From Blastococcus sp. CT_GayMR16 (GTDB lineage: Bacteria > Actinomycetota > Actinomycetes > Mycobacteriales > Geodermatophilaceae): a DNA stretch of 64,000 bases. The notes below the pieces were generated by a model. It saw only the letters and a list, made by a program, of their open reading frames with translations. It was not told the DNA's origin and did no database searches. Shown here piece after piece: positions 53,865 through 62,315 of the stretch. Both the position numbers and the translations under genes were made by a program. The stretch lies in contig NZ_SPQK01000018.1 in the NCBI RefSeq assembly GCF_004570875.1, positions 1 through 64,000 of the forward strand, in the 5' to 3' direction. Position 1 is the stretch's first letter. The number at the start of each line of letters is the position of its first letter.

Positions 53865-55949
53865 ATGACTGAGCGCCGGGTCCGCATCGGCATCGACACC
53901 GGCGGGACGTTCACCGACGTCGTCGCCGTGGACGAGGAGACCGGTCAGACCACGACCACCAAGACACCGTCCACCCCGGCCGACCCGGCCGAGGGGTTCC
54001 TCAACGGCGTCCGCAAGGTCCTGGGCCTGATGGACATCTCCGACGACACAGCCGGGGCGACGATCTCTGCTGTCAGCCACGGGACGACGGTCGCGACCAA
54101 CCAGCTGCTCGAGGGCAAGCTCGACCGCATCGGGTTCATCACCACCGAGGGCTACGAGTCGGTGCTGGAGATCGCCCGCCAGTCGGTGCCCGACGGGTAC
54201 GGCAACAGCTACTTCTGGGTCAAGCCGCCGCGGATCGTGCCCGCCGACCTGGTGCGGACCGTGCGCGGCCGGCTCGACCACACCGGCACCGAGGTGCGGC
54301 CGTTCGACGCCGACGACGCCCGCGCGGCCGCCCGCTTCTTCAGGGACGCCGGGATCACCACGATCGGCGTCTGCTTCCTGCACGCCTACGCCAACGACGC
54401 CCACGAGCAGCAGATGCTCGAGGTCATCCGTACCGAGCACCCCGGCGCCGTGGTGAGCATCTCGAGCGAGGTGCTGCGGGAGTACCGCGAGTACGAGCGC
54501 TCGGTCACCACGCTCGTCGACGCCGCGGTGAAGCCCAAGGTGGGCGCCTACGTCACGAACATCCGCACCCGCCTGGACGAGATCGCCCCGGGCGTCCCCT
54601 TCTACGTCATGAAGAGCAACGGCGGCGTGCTGTCGGCCGGCGAGGTCGTTCACCAGCCGATCACCACGATGCTGTCCGGCCCCGCCGCCGGCGCGCTCGG
54701 CGCCGCGCTGATCGCCGGCACCGCCGGCTTCGACCGGGTGCTCACCTGCGACGGCGGCGGCACCTCGACCGACGTCACGGTCGTCATCGACGGCGAGCCG
54801 GCGCTGACCACCGAGGGCTCGGTCGGCGACTTCCCGTCGAAGATCCCGATGATCGACGTCGTCACCGTCGGCGCGGGCGGCGGCTCGATCGCCTGGCTCT
54901 CCCCCGAGGGCACGCTCAAGGTCGGCCCCAAGTCGGCCGGCGCCGACCCGGGCCCCATGTGCTACCCGAACGGCGGCGACCAGCCGACCGTCACCGACGC
55001 CCACGTCACCCTCGGCCGGATCCCCCCGCACCTGCTGGGCGGGGAGATCCCGCTCTCGGTCGATGCCGCACGCACCGGCCTGGAGCAGCTCGGCGCGAAG
55101 CTCGACCTCACGCTGGAGCGCGTCGCCACCGGCATTCTCGAGATCTCCGCCTGGAACCAGGCCAACGCACTGCGCCAGGTCACGGTCGCCAAGGGTCTCG
55201 ACGTCCGCGACTTCACGCTCACCACGTTCGGCGGCTCCGGCTCGCTGCTGGCCTGCCGGCTGATGGACATCCTCAACCTGCCCCGCACGCTCGTGCCCCC
55301 GAACCCGGGCAACGTCAGCGCCTTCGGGCTGCTCACCGTCGACGTCCGCAACGACTACGTGCAGACCGTCGTCAGCAAGCACCTCGACCTCGACCTCGAC
55401 CGCGTGCAGTCGGTGTTCGGCGAGCTGGAGGGCCGGGCGCAGGGGGCGCTGGACGGCGAGGGCTTCGGCCGCGACGAGCAGCGCATGCAGCGGACGGCGG
55501 ACCTGCGCTACGTCGGCCAGGCATTCGAGGTGCGCGTGCCGGTCGCCGACGGCGAACTCGACCGTGCCTCGGCGGAGGATGTCGCCCAGGCGTTCCACGC
55601 CGCGCACCGCCAGCTCTACGGCTACGACTTCGCCACCGATCCGCGCCAGGCCGTGGAGTGGGTCAACCTGCGCGTGAGCGGGATCGGGCCGATCCGCCGT
55701 CCCGACCTGGTGGAGCTCGCACCCAAGGACGGCGGGACGGACCGGGCCGTCACGGGGTCGCGCCGGGTGTTCTTCGACGACTGGATCGAGACGCCCACGT
55801 ACAACCGGCCCGATCTCGGGCCCGGCGACGTGGTTCCCGGCCCCGCGATCATCGAGGAATTCGGCTCGACCGTCCCGGTGCACCCCGGCTTCGCCGTCAC
55901 CGTCGACGCCTACGGCAACCTGCTGCTCACGAAGGAGTCGGCCCTGTGA
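53865..55949 (+). CDS. hyuA: Hydantoinase/oxoprolinase subunit A
   Basis: A 694-residue HyuA-type subunit with an actin-like ATP-binding fold. The N-terminal domain starts VRIGIDTGGTFTDVVAVD, with SHGTTVATNQLLEGK. The ATPase core has TCDGGGTSTDVTVV and VGAGGGSIAWL, and metal-ligand-like residues in GADPGPMCY. With HyuB it would hydrolyse or carboxylate a cyclic amide or related compound at the cost of ATP (N-methylhydantoinase, 5-oxoprolinase and acetophenone carboxylase families). It overlaps hyuB by 4 nt. The shared motif upstream hints at a link with the arcC/fdrA genes. The substrate is unknown. Confidence 0.9.
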   Translation: MTERRVRIGIDTGGTFTDVVAVDEETGQTTTTKTPSTPADPAEGFLNGVRKVLGLMDISDDTAGATISAVSHGTTVATNQLLEGKLDRIGFITTEGYESVLEIARQSVPDGYGNSYFWVKPPRIVPADLVRTVRGRLDHTGTEVRPFDADDARAAARFFRDAGITTIGVCFLHAYANDAHEQQMLEVIRTEHPGAVVSISSEVLREYREYERSVTTLVDAAVKPKVGAYVTNIRTRLDEIAPGVPFYVMKSNGGVLSAGEVVHQPITTMLSGPAAGALGAALIAGTAGFDRVLTCDGGGTSTDVTVVIDGEPALTTEGSVGDFPSKIPMIDVVTVGAGGGSIAWLSPEGTLKVGPKSAGADPGPMCYPNGGDQPTVTDAHVTLGRIPPHLLGGEIPLSVDAARTGLEQLGAKLDLTLERVATGILEISAWNQANALRQVTVAKGLDVRDFTLTTFGGSGSLLACRLMDILNLPRTLVPPNPGNVSAFGLLTVDVRNDYVQTVVSKHLDLDLDRVQSVFGELEGRAQGALDGEGFGRDEQRMQRTADLRYVGQAFEVRVPVADGELDRASAEDVAQAFHAAHRQLYGYDFATDPRQAVEWVNLRVSGIGPIRRPDLVELAPKDGGTDRAVTGSRRVFFDDWIETPTYNRPDLGPGDVVPGPAIIEEFGSTVPVHPGFAVTVDAYGNLLLTKESAL

Positions 55950-57820
55950 CCGAGTCTCAGAAGGTCGATGCCGACCCGGTGCTCGTCGAGATCGTCGCCG
56001 GCACGCTGGCGGCCATCGAGAAGGAGGTCGAGACCTCCATCGGCAGGACGTCGAGATCCCCCATGATTCGGGATGCCCACGACTTCCGGGCCGGGATCCA
56101 CGACCGGCAGTTGCGCAAGCTGACCGGCCGCTCGTACTCGGCGCTCGTGCACCCGATTGTGCGCGACTACCCGATCGAGACGATGAACGTCGGGGACGTC
56201 TACTTCCACAACGACGTCTACCTCTCCGAAGGCGGCATCGGCCACCTGCCGGACCTGTGCGTCACGGTGCCGGTGTTCGCGGCCGACGTGGAGACCGGTG
56301 ACCCCGTGGTCGTCGCGTTCATCCAGGCGTTCGGCCACCACGACGACATCGGCGGCGCCGTCCCCGGCTCGATGCCGTCGGCCGCGACCAGCGTGTACGA
56401 GGAGGGCCTGATGGTCCCCCCGATCAAGCTGTGGGACCGCGGCGTGCCCAACGAGTCCGCCCTGAAGATCATGACCCGCAACTCGCGGATGCCCGACTCG
56501 CTGGCGGCCGACCTCGACGCGGAGTGCTCGGCCTGCCTGGCCGGTGCACGCCGGCTCGGTGAGCTGTTCGACCGCTACGGCGTGGCGGCTGTCGAGGCCT
56601 GCTTCGAGGCGATCCTGTCCAACTCCACCGAGGTCTACCGGCGCGAGATCCTCAGCCAGATCCCGGACGGCACCTACGTCTGGGAGGACTACGCCGAGCA
56701 CGACGGCGTGGAGGAGCCGCAGCTGCACCGCCAGCGGATCACGCTGATCATGGACTCCACCAAGGACGTCCCGCTGGTCATCGACTTCACCGGCACCGGC
56801 CCGCAGGCCAAGGGCCCGATCAACCACTGCGGCGACTACGCCGACGGCAACTTCCTCAAGAAGTGGCTGGCGCCGATCCTGCGCAACCTGGCCGAGACGC
56901 CGGAGCGGATGGCCCAGCTCGACGTCAACGAGGGCGTCGTCCCGCTGATCGAGATGCGCTTCCCGGAGAAGGGCACGCTGCTCACGCCGATCTTCCCGGC
57001 CCCCACCAACGCCCGGACGTTCGTCATCCTGCGGCTGCTCGGCGTCCTGGCCGGGGTGCTGGCCAAGGCGACCGGCGGCCGGATGCCCGCCGACCAGGAG
57101 ACGATCCGCTACACCGGCGTCTACGGCACCGACGCAGGCGGCGAGTCCTACCTCATGCGGGAGGTGCTCGGCGGCGGCTCGGGCGGGCGCTACTACGCCG
57201 ACGGCGAGGACACGATCCACGTCGTCCCCGACTCGCGGAACCTGCCCACCGAGTTCACCGAGGGGCGCTTCCCGCTGCGGGTGGAGCGGCTCGGGCTGGC
57301 GCTGGACTCCGGTGGCGCGGGGCGTTACCGCGGTGGCTGCGGCTACGAGAAGCACATCCGCGTGCTGCGCGACGCGCACTTCATGTCGATCGCCGACCGC
57401 TCGATCCTCGCCTGCTGGGGCGTCAAGGGCGGCAAGGCCGGGCGGCCGTTCCAGGTCACCGTCGACCCGGGCGGACCGGACGAGCACGACGTCGACGCGC
57501 TCGCCGACGCCGAGCCGCTGAAGGCCGGCACGGTCGTCCGCATCCGGACGACGGGTGGCGGCGGCTGGGGCGACCCGCTCGACCGCCCGGTCGACGAGGT
57601 GCTGCGCGACATCGCCTGGCGCAAGGTGTCCGTCGAGGGCGCCCGGGCCGACTACGGCGTCGTGGTCACGGACGACGGCACCGCGGACGTCGAGGCGACC
57701 GACGCGCTGCGGAACGAGCGGCGGAGCGTCCGCACGGGCGAGGAGCCGTTCTTCGACCGCGGCCCCGGCTACGCCACGCTCTCCGGTGGCGCGACCTTCA
57801 ACGAGTTCGACGTCCTGTAG
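55946..57820 (+). CDS. hyuB: Hydantoinase/oxoprolinase subunit B
   Basis: A 624-residue HyuB-type subunit, starting at GTG 55946 that overlaps the hyuA stop. Typical segments are PVLVEIVAGTLAAIEKEVE, GDVYFHNDVYLSEGGIGHLPD, FGHHDDIGGAVPGSM and the C-terminal GGGGWGDPLDRP. Residues around DDIGG probably bind metal and contribute to catalysis with subunit A. It is followed by a 19-bp hairpin terminator, so hyuAB is a two-gene operon without permease or regulator. Confidence 0.9.
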   Translation: MTESQKVDADPVLVEIVAGTLAAIEKEVETSIGRTSRSPMIRDAHDFRAGIHDRQLRKLTGRSYSALVHPIVRDYPIETMNVGDVYFHNDVYLSEGGIGHLPDLCVTVPVFAADVETGDPVVVAFIQAFGHHDDIGGAVPGSMPSAATSVYEEGLMVPPIKLWDRGVPNESALKIMTRNSRMPDSLAADLDAECSACLAGARRLGELFDRYGVAAVEACFEAILSNSTEVYRREILSQIPDGTYVWEDYAEHDGVEEPQLHRQRITLIMDSTKDVPLVIDFTGTGPQAKGPINHCGDYADGNFLKKWLAPILRNLAETPERMAQLDVNEGVVPLIEMRFPEKGTLLTPIFPAPTNARTFVILRLLGVLAGVLAKATGGRMPADQETIRYTGVYGTDAGGESYLMREVLGGGSGGRYYADGEDTIHVVPDSRNLPTEFTEGRFPLRVERLGLALDSGGAGRYRGGCGYEKHIRVLRDAHFMSIADRSILACWGVKGGKAGRPFQVTVDPGGPDEHDVDALADAEPLKAGTVVRIRTTGGGGWGDPLDRPVDEVLRDIAWRKVSVEGARADYGVVVTDDGTADVEATDALRNERRSVRTGEEPFFDRGPGYATLSGGATFNEFDVL

Positions 57821-57834
57821 CGGTTGCCTCTGCC

Positions 57835-57876
57835 ACGATCGTGCTCTGCTTACAGGTGTAAGCAGAGCACGATCGT
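57835..57876. terminator. Strong hairpin terminator after hyuB
   Basis: ACGATCGTGCTCTGCTTAC (57835-57853) and its exact complement at 57858-57876 give a 19-bp perfect stem with a 4-base AGGT loop, 15 nt after the hyuB stop. No long U-tract follows. Confidence 0.75.
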
Positions 57877-57927
57877 CGTCGAGGGCACTGCATGGCCGCA
57901 CACCCTCTAGCAAGGCAGGCTGATCCC

Positions 57928-58056
57928 ATGAGCGAGCCGCGCGAGGAGAACGACGAGCCGAACCTGCACCCCGGTCCGCGGGACGAAGGCGGGGAGGGCG
58001 GCATGGCCACCCGCGAGGTCGCCGCCAAGCGGGAGGACGCCGAGGACGACGACTAG
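57928..58056 (+). CDS. Possible small acidic protein (42 residues)
   Basis: ATG 57928 opens a 42-codon frame encoding a very acidic, hydrophilic peptide: MSEPREENDEPNLHPGP at the start and KREDAEDDD at the end. It ends at TAG within the CTAG at 58053-58056, which also provides the stop of the convergent XRE gene. A plausible AAGGCAGG lies 8-15 nt upstream. No homologue is recognised, and a chance frame cannot be excluded. Confidence 0.45.
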   Translation: MSEPREENDEPNLHPGPRDEGGEGGMATREVAAKREDAEDDD

Positions 58057-58832
58057 CGGAGTCCCCGGAGGAACTCCGCGGTCCCCGCATCCGCAGGCAG
58101 GAACGCCTCGATGCTGAGCTCGGCGGCGGTCAGGTCGACGGCGGTGCCGAACGTCGTCACCGTGCTGAGGAAGCTCAGGACGGCGTCCCCCGCCCGCAGC
58201 CGCAGCGGCACCGCGATGCCGTTCGGCGGAGACCGGTCAGCACCTCCGGGCAGCCCCGCGAGCTCCCGGTGGAGCGCGGCCAGCCCGGGGTCAGCGCTGG
58301 CGTGGGCCTCCCGCGCCAGCCGGTGCAGCACGTGCGCCCGCCACTGCGGCAGGTTGACGATCCGCGGTGCCAGGCCGTCGGGATGCAGGCTGAGCCGCAG
58401 CACGTTCGCCGGCGGCTGCAGCAGCTCCGGGGCCACGCCCTCGGTGAGCGGGGCGATGCCGCGGTTGCCGGCGACGAGGTTCCACGACCGGTCGATGACC
58501 ACGGCAGGGAACGGCTCGTAGGCGGCCAGCACGAGGTCCAGCGCGGTCCGGACGGCGGACATGTCGGGGTCGTCGAGTCCGCGCCGCCCGTAGGCCGGCG
58601 CGAAGCCGGCGGCGAGCAACAGCTCGTTGCGCGCCCGCAGCGGCACCTCCATCTGCTCGGCGAGGTGCAGCACCATCTCCCGGCTGGGCCGCGCGCGGCC
58701 CGTCTCGACGAAGCTCAGGTGCCGGCTGGACACCCCGGCGTCGCTGGCCAGATCCAGCTGGCTCAGCCGCCGGCGCTGCCGCCAGTCGCGCAGCAGCTCC
58801 CCCACGGCGGGACGCGTTCCGGTGCTGGTCAC
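58053..58832 (-). CDS. XRE-family regulator with MmyB-like ligand domain
   Basis: A 259-residue regulator. The helix-turn-helix (about 10-65) reads LSQLDLASDAGVSSRHLSFVETGRARPS when its halves are joined. The C-terminal part (about 105-255) matches MmyB-like domains, with VVIDRSWNLVAGN and NVLRLSLHPDGLAPRIVN. Such proteins often repress a divergent gene and respond to a small ligand. The neighbour is a small membrane protein followed by a SnoaL-like protein. Confidence 0.9.
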   Translation of the reverse strand: MTSTGTRPAVGELLRDWRQRRRLSQLDLASDAGVSSRHLSFVETGRARPSREMVLHLAEQMEVPLRARNELLLAAGFAPAYGRRGLDDPDMSAVRTALDLVLAAYEPFPAVVIDRSWNLVAGNRGIAPLTEGVAPELLQPPANVLRLSLHPDGLAPRIVNLPQWRAHVLHRLAREAHASADPGLAALHRELAGLPGGADRSPPNGIAVPLRLRAGDAVLSFLSTVTTFGTAVDLTAAELSIEAFLPADAGTAEFLRGLR

Positions 58833-58868
58833 CCGGCAGACGCTAATTCCACGGCGGCCTGCTGTCGC

Positions 58869-58883
58869 TTACGCCGGAGGTAA
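58869..58883. promoter_or_regulatory. Inverted repeat in XRE divergent promoter
   Basis: TTAC (58869-58872) and GTAA (58880-58883) flank GCCGGAG between the divergent XRE and membrane protein genes. It is short and may be a regulator site or chance. Confidence 0.3.
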
Positions 58884-58918
58884 TCGACCGGCGCCCATGG
58901 CGCGAGCACGGTCGGGAC

Positions 58919-59341
58919 ATGACCACTTCCACCGCCGCCGCGAACGCGGCTCGCACCTCCGCCCCTGCGGACGGCCTGCTCCGGCTCGCCCTCCGCCTCG
59001 ATGCCGCCGTCACCGGCCTGAACGGCGCCGCCTACCTGCTGGCCGCACCGCTCCTGGACAACCCGCTCGGACTGTCGGCGGGACTGCTCCGCGGTACCGG
59101 CGTCGTCCTGCTGGTGTTCGCGGGCGCGGTCTGGCTCGTGGGCAGCCGACGCCCGGTGGGCACCGCCGCCGTCCGGACCGTGATCGTCCTGAATGTGCTC
59201 TGGGCCGTCGGCAGCGTCGTCCTCGCGCTCACCGACGCCGGCACACCCACTGCCGTCGGCGCGGTCTGGATCGTCCTGCAGGCCGTCGTCGTCACCGCAT
59301 TCGCCGGCCTGCAGGTCGCCGGCCTGCGTCGCCGTTCCTGA
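58919..59341 (+). CDS. Small four-helix membrane protein
   Basis: A 140-residue protein with four predicted membrane helices (from LDAAVTGLNGAAYLLAAPLL to AVWIVLQAVVVTAFAGLQVAGL). I recognise no family with certainty. The ATG at 58919 is the first in the open frame. It is divergent from the XRE regulator and 28 nt upstream of the SnoaL-like gene, so the two likely form an operon under XRE control. Confidence 0.72.
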   Translation: MTTSTAAANAARTSAPADGLLRLALRLDAAVTGLNGAAYLLAAPLLDNPLGLSAGLLRGTGVVLLVFAGAVWLVGSRRPVGTAAVRTVIVLNVLWAVGSVVLALTDAGTPTAVGAVWIVLQAVVVTAFAGLQVAGLRRRS

Positions 59342-59369
59342 CCCACCCCACCCGAAAGAGGAGAGACCC

Positions 59370-59738
59370 ATGACCGCCACGACCGACCTCGCCGACCGCT
59401 ACCTCGCCGCGTGGAACGCGACCGATCCCGTCGCCCGGCGCACCGCGATCGCCGACCTGGTCACCGACGACGTCCGATACACCGACCCGCTGGTCGAGGC
59501 CGAGGGGCGGGAGGCGTTCGACGCCACCGTCGCCGCCGTCCAGGAGCAGTTCCCCGGCTTCGTCTTCCGCCTCGCCGGCCCGGTGAACGCCCACCACGAC
59601 CAGGTGCGCTTCAGCTGGGAACTGGGGCCGGCCGGGCAGCCGGCGCCCATCGCCGGGTTCGACGTAGCCGTCGTCGACGCCCAGGGCCGCATCCGGACGG
59701 TCCTCGGCTTCCTCGACCGGGTCCCGATCGCCGCATGA
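59370..59738 (+). CDS. SnoaL-like (NTF2-fold) protein
   Basis: A 122-residue protein with the SnoaL/NTF2-like pattern: LADRYLAAWNATDPVARRTAIADLVTDDVRYTDPL (read in parts), then FDATVAAVQEQFPGF and FRLAGPVNAHHDQVRFSW. Such folds bind small hydrophobic molecules or act as isomerases. The ATG at 59370 follows AAGAGGAGAG. It ends at a strong terminator. Confidence 0.82.
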   Translation: MTATTDLADRYLAAWNATDPVARRTAIADLVTDDVRYTDPLVEAEGREAFDATVAAVQEQFPGFVFRLAGPVNAHHDQVRFSWELGPAGQPAPIAGFDVAVVDAQGRIRTVLGFLDRVPIAA

Positions 59739-59742
59739 CAGA

Positions 59743-59777
59743 CCGCGGGCCGGTGGGCATCGCCCGCCGGCCCGCGG
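59743..59777. terminator. Bidirectional terminator
   Basis: A 16-bp stem with one G-T pair (59743-59758 with 59762-59777) and a 3-base loop begins 4 nt after the SnoaL-like stop and ends 1 nt before the convergent membrane protein stop. Confidence 0.8.
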
Positions 59778-59778
59778 C

Positions 59779-60801
59779 TCAGCAGCCGGACGGCGGCGTG
59801 AGGGCCGTGCGGAACTCCAGCCGGATGCCGGCGCCGCGGGGGATGAGGACCGCCGTGCCGGTCGCGCGGGTCCAGTCCGCGGCCACGAGCAGGTACTGGT
59901 TGCCCGCCTGGCGGATGAGCCGCAGTCCGTCGTACCGGAACCGGTACGCCGCCTCGGGATCGGCGCAGCGCACCTCGGTGACGCCAGTGACGTCGAAACT
60001 CATGCTCCGCTCGCTGTAGAGGACCGCGGCCGGCTGGAACGGCAGCGCGCGCTGCAGCTGCTCGGCCCGCCCGATGCCCACGCCGAAGGCGTAGGAGCCC
60101 ACTGCCCAATACAGGCCGACGCTCACGAGCAGGAACGCCGCACCCCATTCGGCCAGCTCCGAGCTCGCCGACCGGCGAGGGGTGTTCCGCGTGATCCGGA
60201 CCAGGCGCAGGGCGTACACGACGAGCAGCACCCCGATCGCGAGGCTGATGCCGCCCGCCTCGGAGTCGCCCCAGAACAGCCGGACGCCGGTGAGCAGGTC
60301 GAGCAGTGCCAGCACGAGCAGGACCGCGCCGACCAGACCGGCGACCGGGGCGAGGGAGTGCAGGACGCGGTGCCGCTCACCGGTCGAGAGCCGGCTCAGC
60401 ACGAACCGGTGCAGCCACACCAGCAGCAGGGCCAGGACGCAGGCGCCGGCCAGGGGGACGAACAGCCCGTCGGCGCCGACGATCAGGAAGTCGGTCGTGC
60501 TCAGGTCGAGCACCGTGAAGTTGACGCCGAAGTGCCGGAAGTAGCCGGCCGAGTGCAGGCGCCCGAACTGGAAGAGCAGCGCGGTCAGCAGGGTCGCGGG
60601 TGCGACCACCTCGCCGGCCACCTTGACCAGCCGGGGCAGTGCCTCCGTCGCGTCGAGCCCGTCGTCGTCCGTCGGGGGTTCCGGCGGCGCCGCCGCGAGG
60701 GGAACGTCCTCGACTGCCGTCGCCCCCGAGGACGTGGTCTCCCCGGGAGGCGGGGGCTGCCCGTCGGGGGACGCCTGCGCAGCGGTCTCGGTCGCCGTCA
60801 T
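59779..60801 (-). CDS. Hypothetical membrane protein with acidic N-terminal tail
   Basis: A 340-residue protein with a ~55-residue Pro/Glu-rich cytoplasmic-type tail, about five membrane helices (from VVAPATLLTALLFQFGRL to GAAFLLVSVGLYWAVGSYA) and a C-terminal soluble domain of ~110 residues containing SFDVTGVTEVRCADPEAAY. No family is recognised. Its ATG overlaps the upstream lipoprotein stop by 4 nt, so the two are translationally coupled and may act together at the membrane. Confidence 0.72.
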   Translation of the reverse strand: MTATETAAQASPDGQPPPPGETTSSGATAVEDVPLAAAPPEPPTDDDGLDATEALPRLVKVAGEVVAPATLLTALLFQFGRLHSAGYFRHFGVNFTVLDLSTTDFLIVGADGLFVPLAGACVLALLLVWLHRFVLSRLSTGERHRVLHSLAPVAGLVGAVLLVLALLDLLTGVRLFWGDSEAGGISLAIGVLLVVYALRLVRITRNTPRRSASSELAEWGAAFLLVSVGLYWAVGSYAFGVGIGRAEQLQRALPFQPAAVLYSERSMSFDVTGVTEVRCADPEAAYRFRYDGLRLIRQAGNQYLLVAADWTRATGTAVLIPRGAGIRLEFRTALTPPSGC

Positions 60802-61496
60802 CCGGCGGGTTCCTCGGCCGGCGGGTCCTCCGTGCCGCCCTCGTCGTCGGTGGACTCGTCGGTGCCGTCCTCCTCGCTGGACCCCTCGTCGGTCGTGGAC
60901 TCGTCGGTCGTGCCCTCCTCGCCCGTGCCCTCCTCGCCCGTGCCCAGCTCCCCGGTCCCCTCGGGCGGGCACGCGAGGACGACGGTCACGGTGGTGCCGC
61001 GCTGGATGACCTGGTCCGAGGCGGGCGCCCCCTCGGGACGAGCAGGCGGGTCGTACCGGAAGTCGGACACCCGGCAGAACTCGGCCTCGGGGTCGTCGAA
61101 CCGCTCCTCGACGAGCGTGCACCGGCCACCACTGCAGTACTCGCGCCCGAACGGCAGGAACTCCTCCGCCGACTGGCCGATCTGCTCGAAGGCCTCGACG
61201 TCGAACGGCCCGCCCGGCCGCGCTCCCGCACCCGTCTCCGGGTCCGGCCCGCCCCCGCGCCCGCCACCGCCGTTCTCCCCGGTGGTCGCCGCGTCGGTCC
61301 GGACGTCGTCCTGCGACCCGTCGTCCGAGCCGCCGTCGTCGGAGCCACCGTCCTCGGAGCGGTCGTCCTGCTCCGCGGCCGAGGCTGCGGCGGCGTCCGC
61401 GGCCTCGTCGACGCCGGTCCCGCTCCCCGCGCAGGAACTCAGCCCCACCGCCAGCAGGAATGCGAAGAGGAGACGCAAGAACGAGGGACGGGTCAT
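60798..61496 (-). CDS. Putative lipoprotein with acidic low-complexity repeats
   Basis: A 232-residue protein with a lipoprotein signal peptide (LRLLFAFLLAVGLSSC, lipobox LSSC). After it come an acidic Ser/Asp/Gly stretch (about 40-90), a small folded part with four cysteines (YCSGGRC, FCRVSDF, LACPPEG), and a tail of repeats such as EEGTGEEGTTDESTTDEG. The ATG at 61496 places the signal peptide correctly. It is coupled to the following membrane protein gene. The function is unknown. Confidence 0.7.
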   Translation of the reverse strand: MTRPSFLRLLFAFLLAVGLSSCAGSGTGVDEAADAAAASAAEQDDRSEDGGSDDGGSDDGSQDDVRTDAATTGENGGGGRGGGPDPETGAGARPGGPFDVEAFEQIGQSAEEFLPFGREYCSGGRCTLVEERFDDPEAEFCRVSDFRYDPPARPEGAPASDQVIQRGTTVTVVLACPPEGTGELGTGEEGTGEEGTTDESTTDEGSSEEDGTDESTDDEGGTEDPPAEEPAG

Positions 61497-61598
61497 GACG
61501 ACCTCCAGCGGCCGAGGGCCGAGAGGGTCAACGGTTCTCCCGACCTCTGCACCGGTCAAGAGAGATGGGAGCGCCGCCCGGATACATCCGGCCGACGG

Positions 61599-61787
61599 TC
61601 AGTCCTCGATCCGCCAGGAACCCACGATCACGTAGTCGCTGTCGGAGAGCTCCTGCCGCTCCCCCGCCACGAGCGGAACCTGCTTCATGGCTCCGCCCCA
61701 GTAACGCAGGATCCGGCCGAGTTCCGCGGCACGGTTCTTCCCGGCGAGTGCGCCGGCCTCCAGGTCGACCTCGAGCACGAATCGCAT
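61599..61787 (-). CDS. Small conserved-looking hypothetical protein
   Basis: A 62-residue protein beginning MRFVLEVDLEAGAL and containing ELGRILRYWGGAMKQ and DYVIVGSWRIED. It looks like a small soluble alpha/beta protein often seen in actinobacteria but without a name I can give. Its ATG at 61787 lies 4 nt after the DUF1992 stop, implying co-transcription. Confidence 0.62.
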   Translation of the reverse strand: MRFVLEVDLEAGALAGKNRAAELGRILRYWGGAMKQVPLVAGERQELSDSDYVIVGSWRIED

Positions 61788-61791
61788 CGCG

Positions 61792-62277
61792 TCATCCTGG
61801 CCGTCGGCGCCGCCACGGACGAGAGTGCCGCCGCGGTGCCGGCTCGGCGACGACGGGCGCCGGCTCCGGGGCGGGTCTCGTCCGTTCCCAGCCGACGACC
61901 AGCGCGTCGGCGTCCACCAGCCCGACCGGAACCACCGGGGGGTCCTGCGGACGGCGCCAGAACAGGCGCACCCGGTCGTTGAAGTCCTCGGCGAGCGCGC
62001 GGACCGCCGCCTCCGACCGCAGGCCCTCCGCACGCCGCGGGAGGTCCTCCTTCTCCTTCCGCAGCGCCAGGCCTGGCGGCAGCATCCCGAAGACGTCGAG
62101 GTTCTCCTGCCGGGCCTTCTCGATCACCCACGCGACCATCGCGTCCTCGCCGGTTCGGTCCGGCAGGGGCTTGCCCGCGCCGGCCAGGTCGTCGAAGTCG
62201 CCCCGCGCGATCCCCCGCGAGATCTGGGCGTCCACCCAGCTCCCGAAGGACACCCCCGGCGGCTTGCGTTCGGTCAT
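61792..62277 (-). CDS. DUF1992 (DnaJ-homologue subfamily C-like) protein
   Basis: A 161-residue DUF1992 protein. The conserved region reads SWVDAQISRGIARGDFDDLAGAGKPLP, followed by NLDVFGMLPPGLALRKEKEDL. The family resembles human DNAJC28 but lacks the J domain; its role is unknown. The ATG at 62277 was chosen; an in-frame upstream start at 62295 is possible. It is divergent from the NUDIX gene. Confidence 0.88.
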   Translation of the reverse strand: MTERKPPGVSFGSWVDAQISRGIARGDFDDLAGAGKPLPDRTGEDAMVAWVIEKARQENLDVFGMLPPGLALRKEKEDLPRRAEGLRSEAAVRALAEDFNDRVRLFWRRPQDPPVVPVGLVDADALVVGWERTRPAPEPAPVVAEPAPRRHSRPWRRRRPG

Positions 62278-62315
62278 CGCGTCCCATCGTGACACCGTTC
62301 TGCCAGGCTCCGGGA

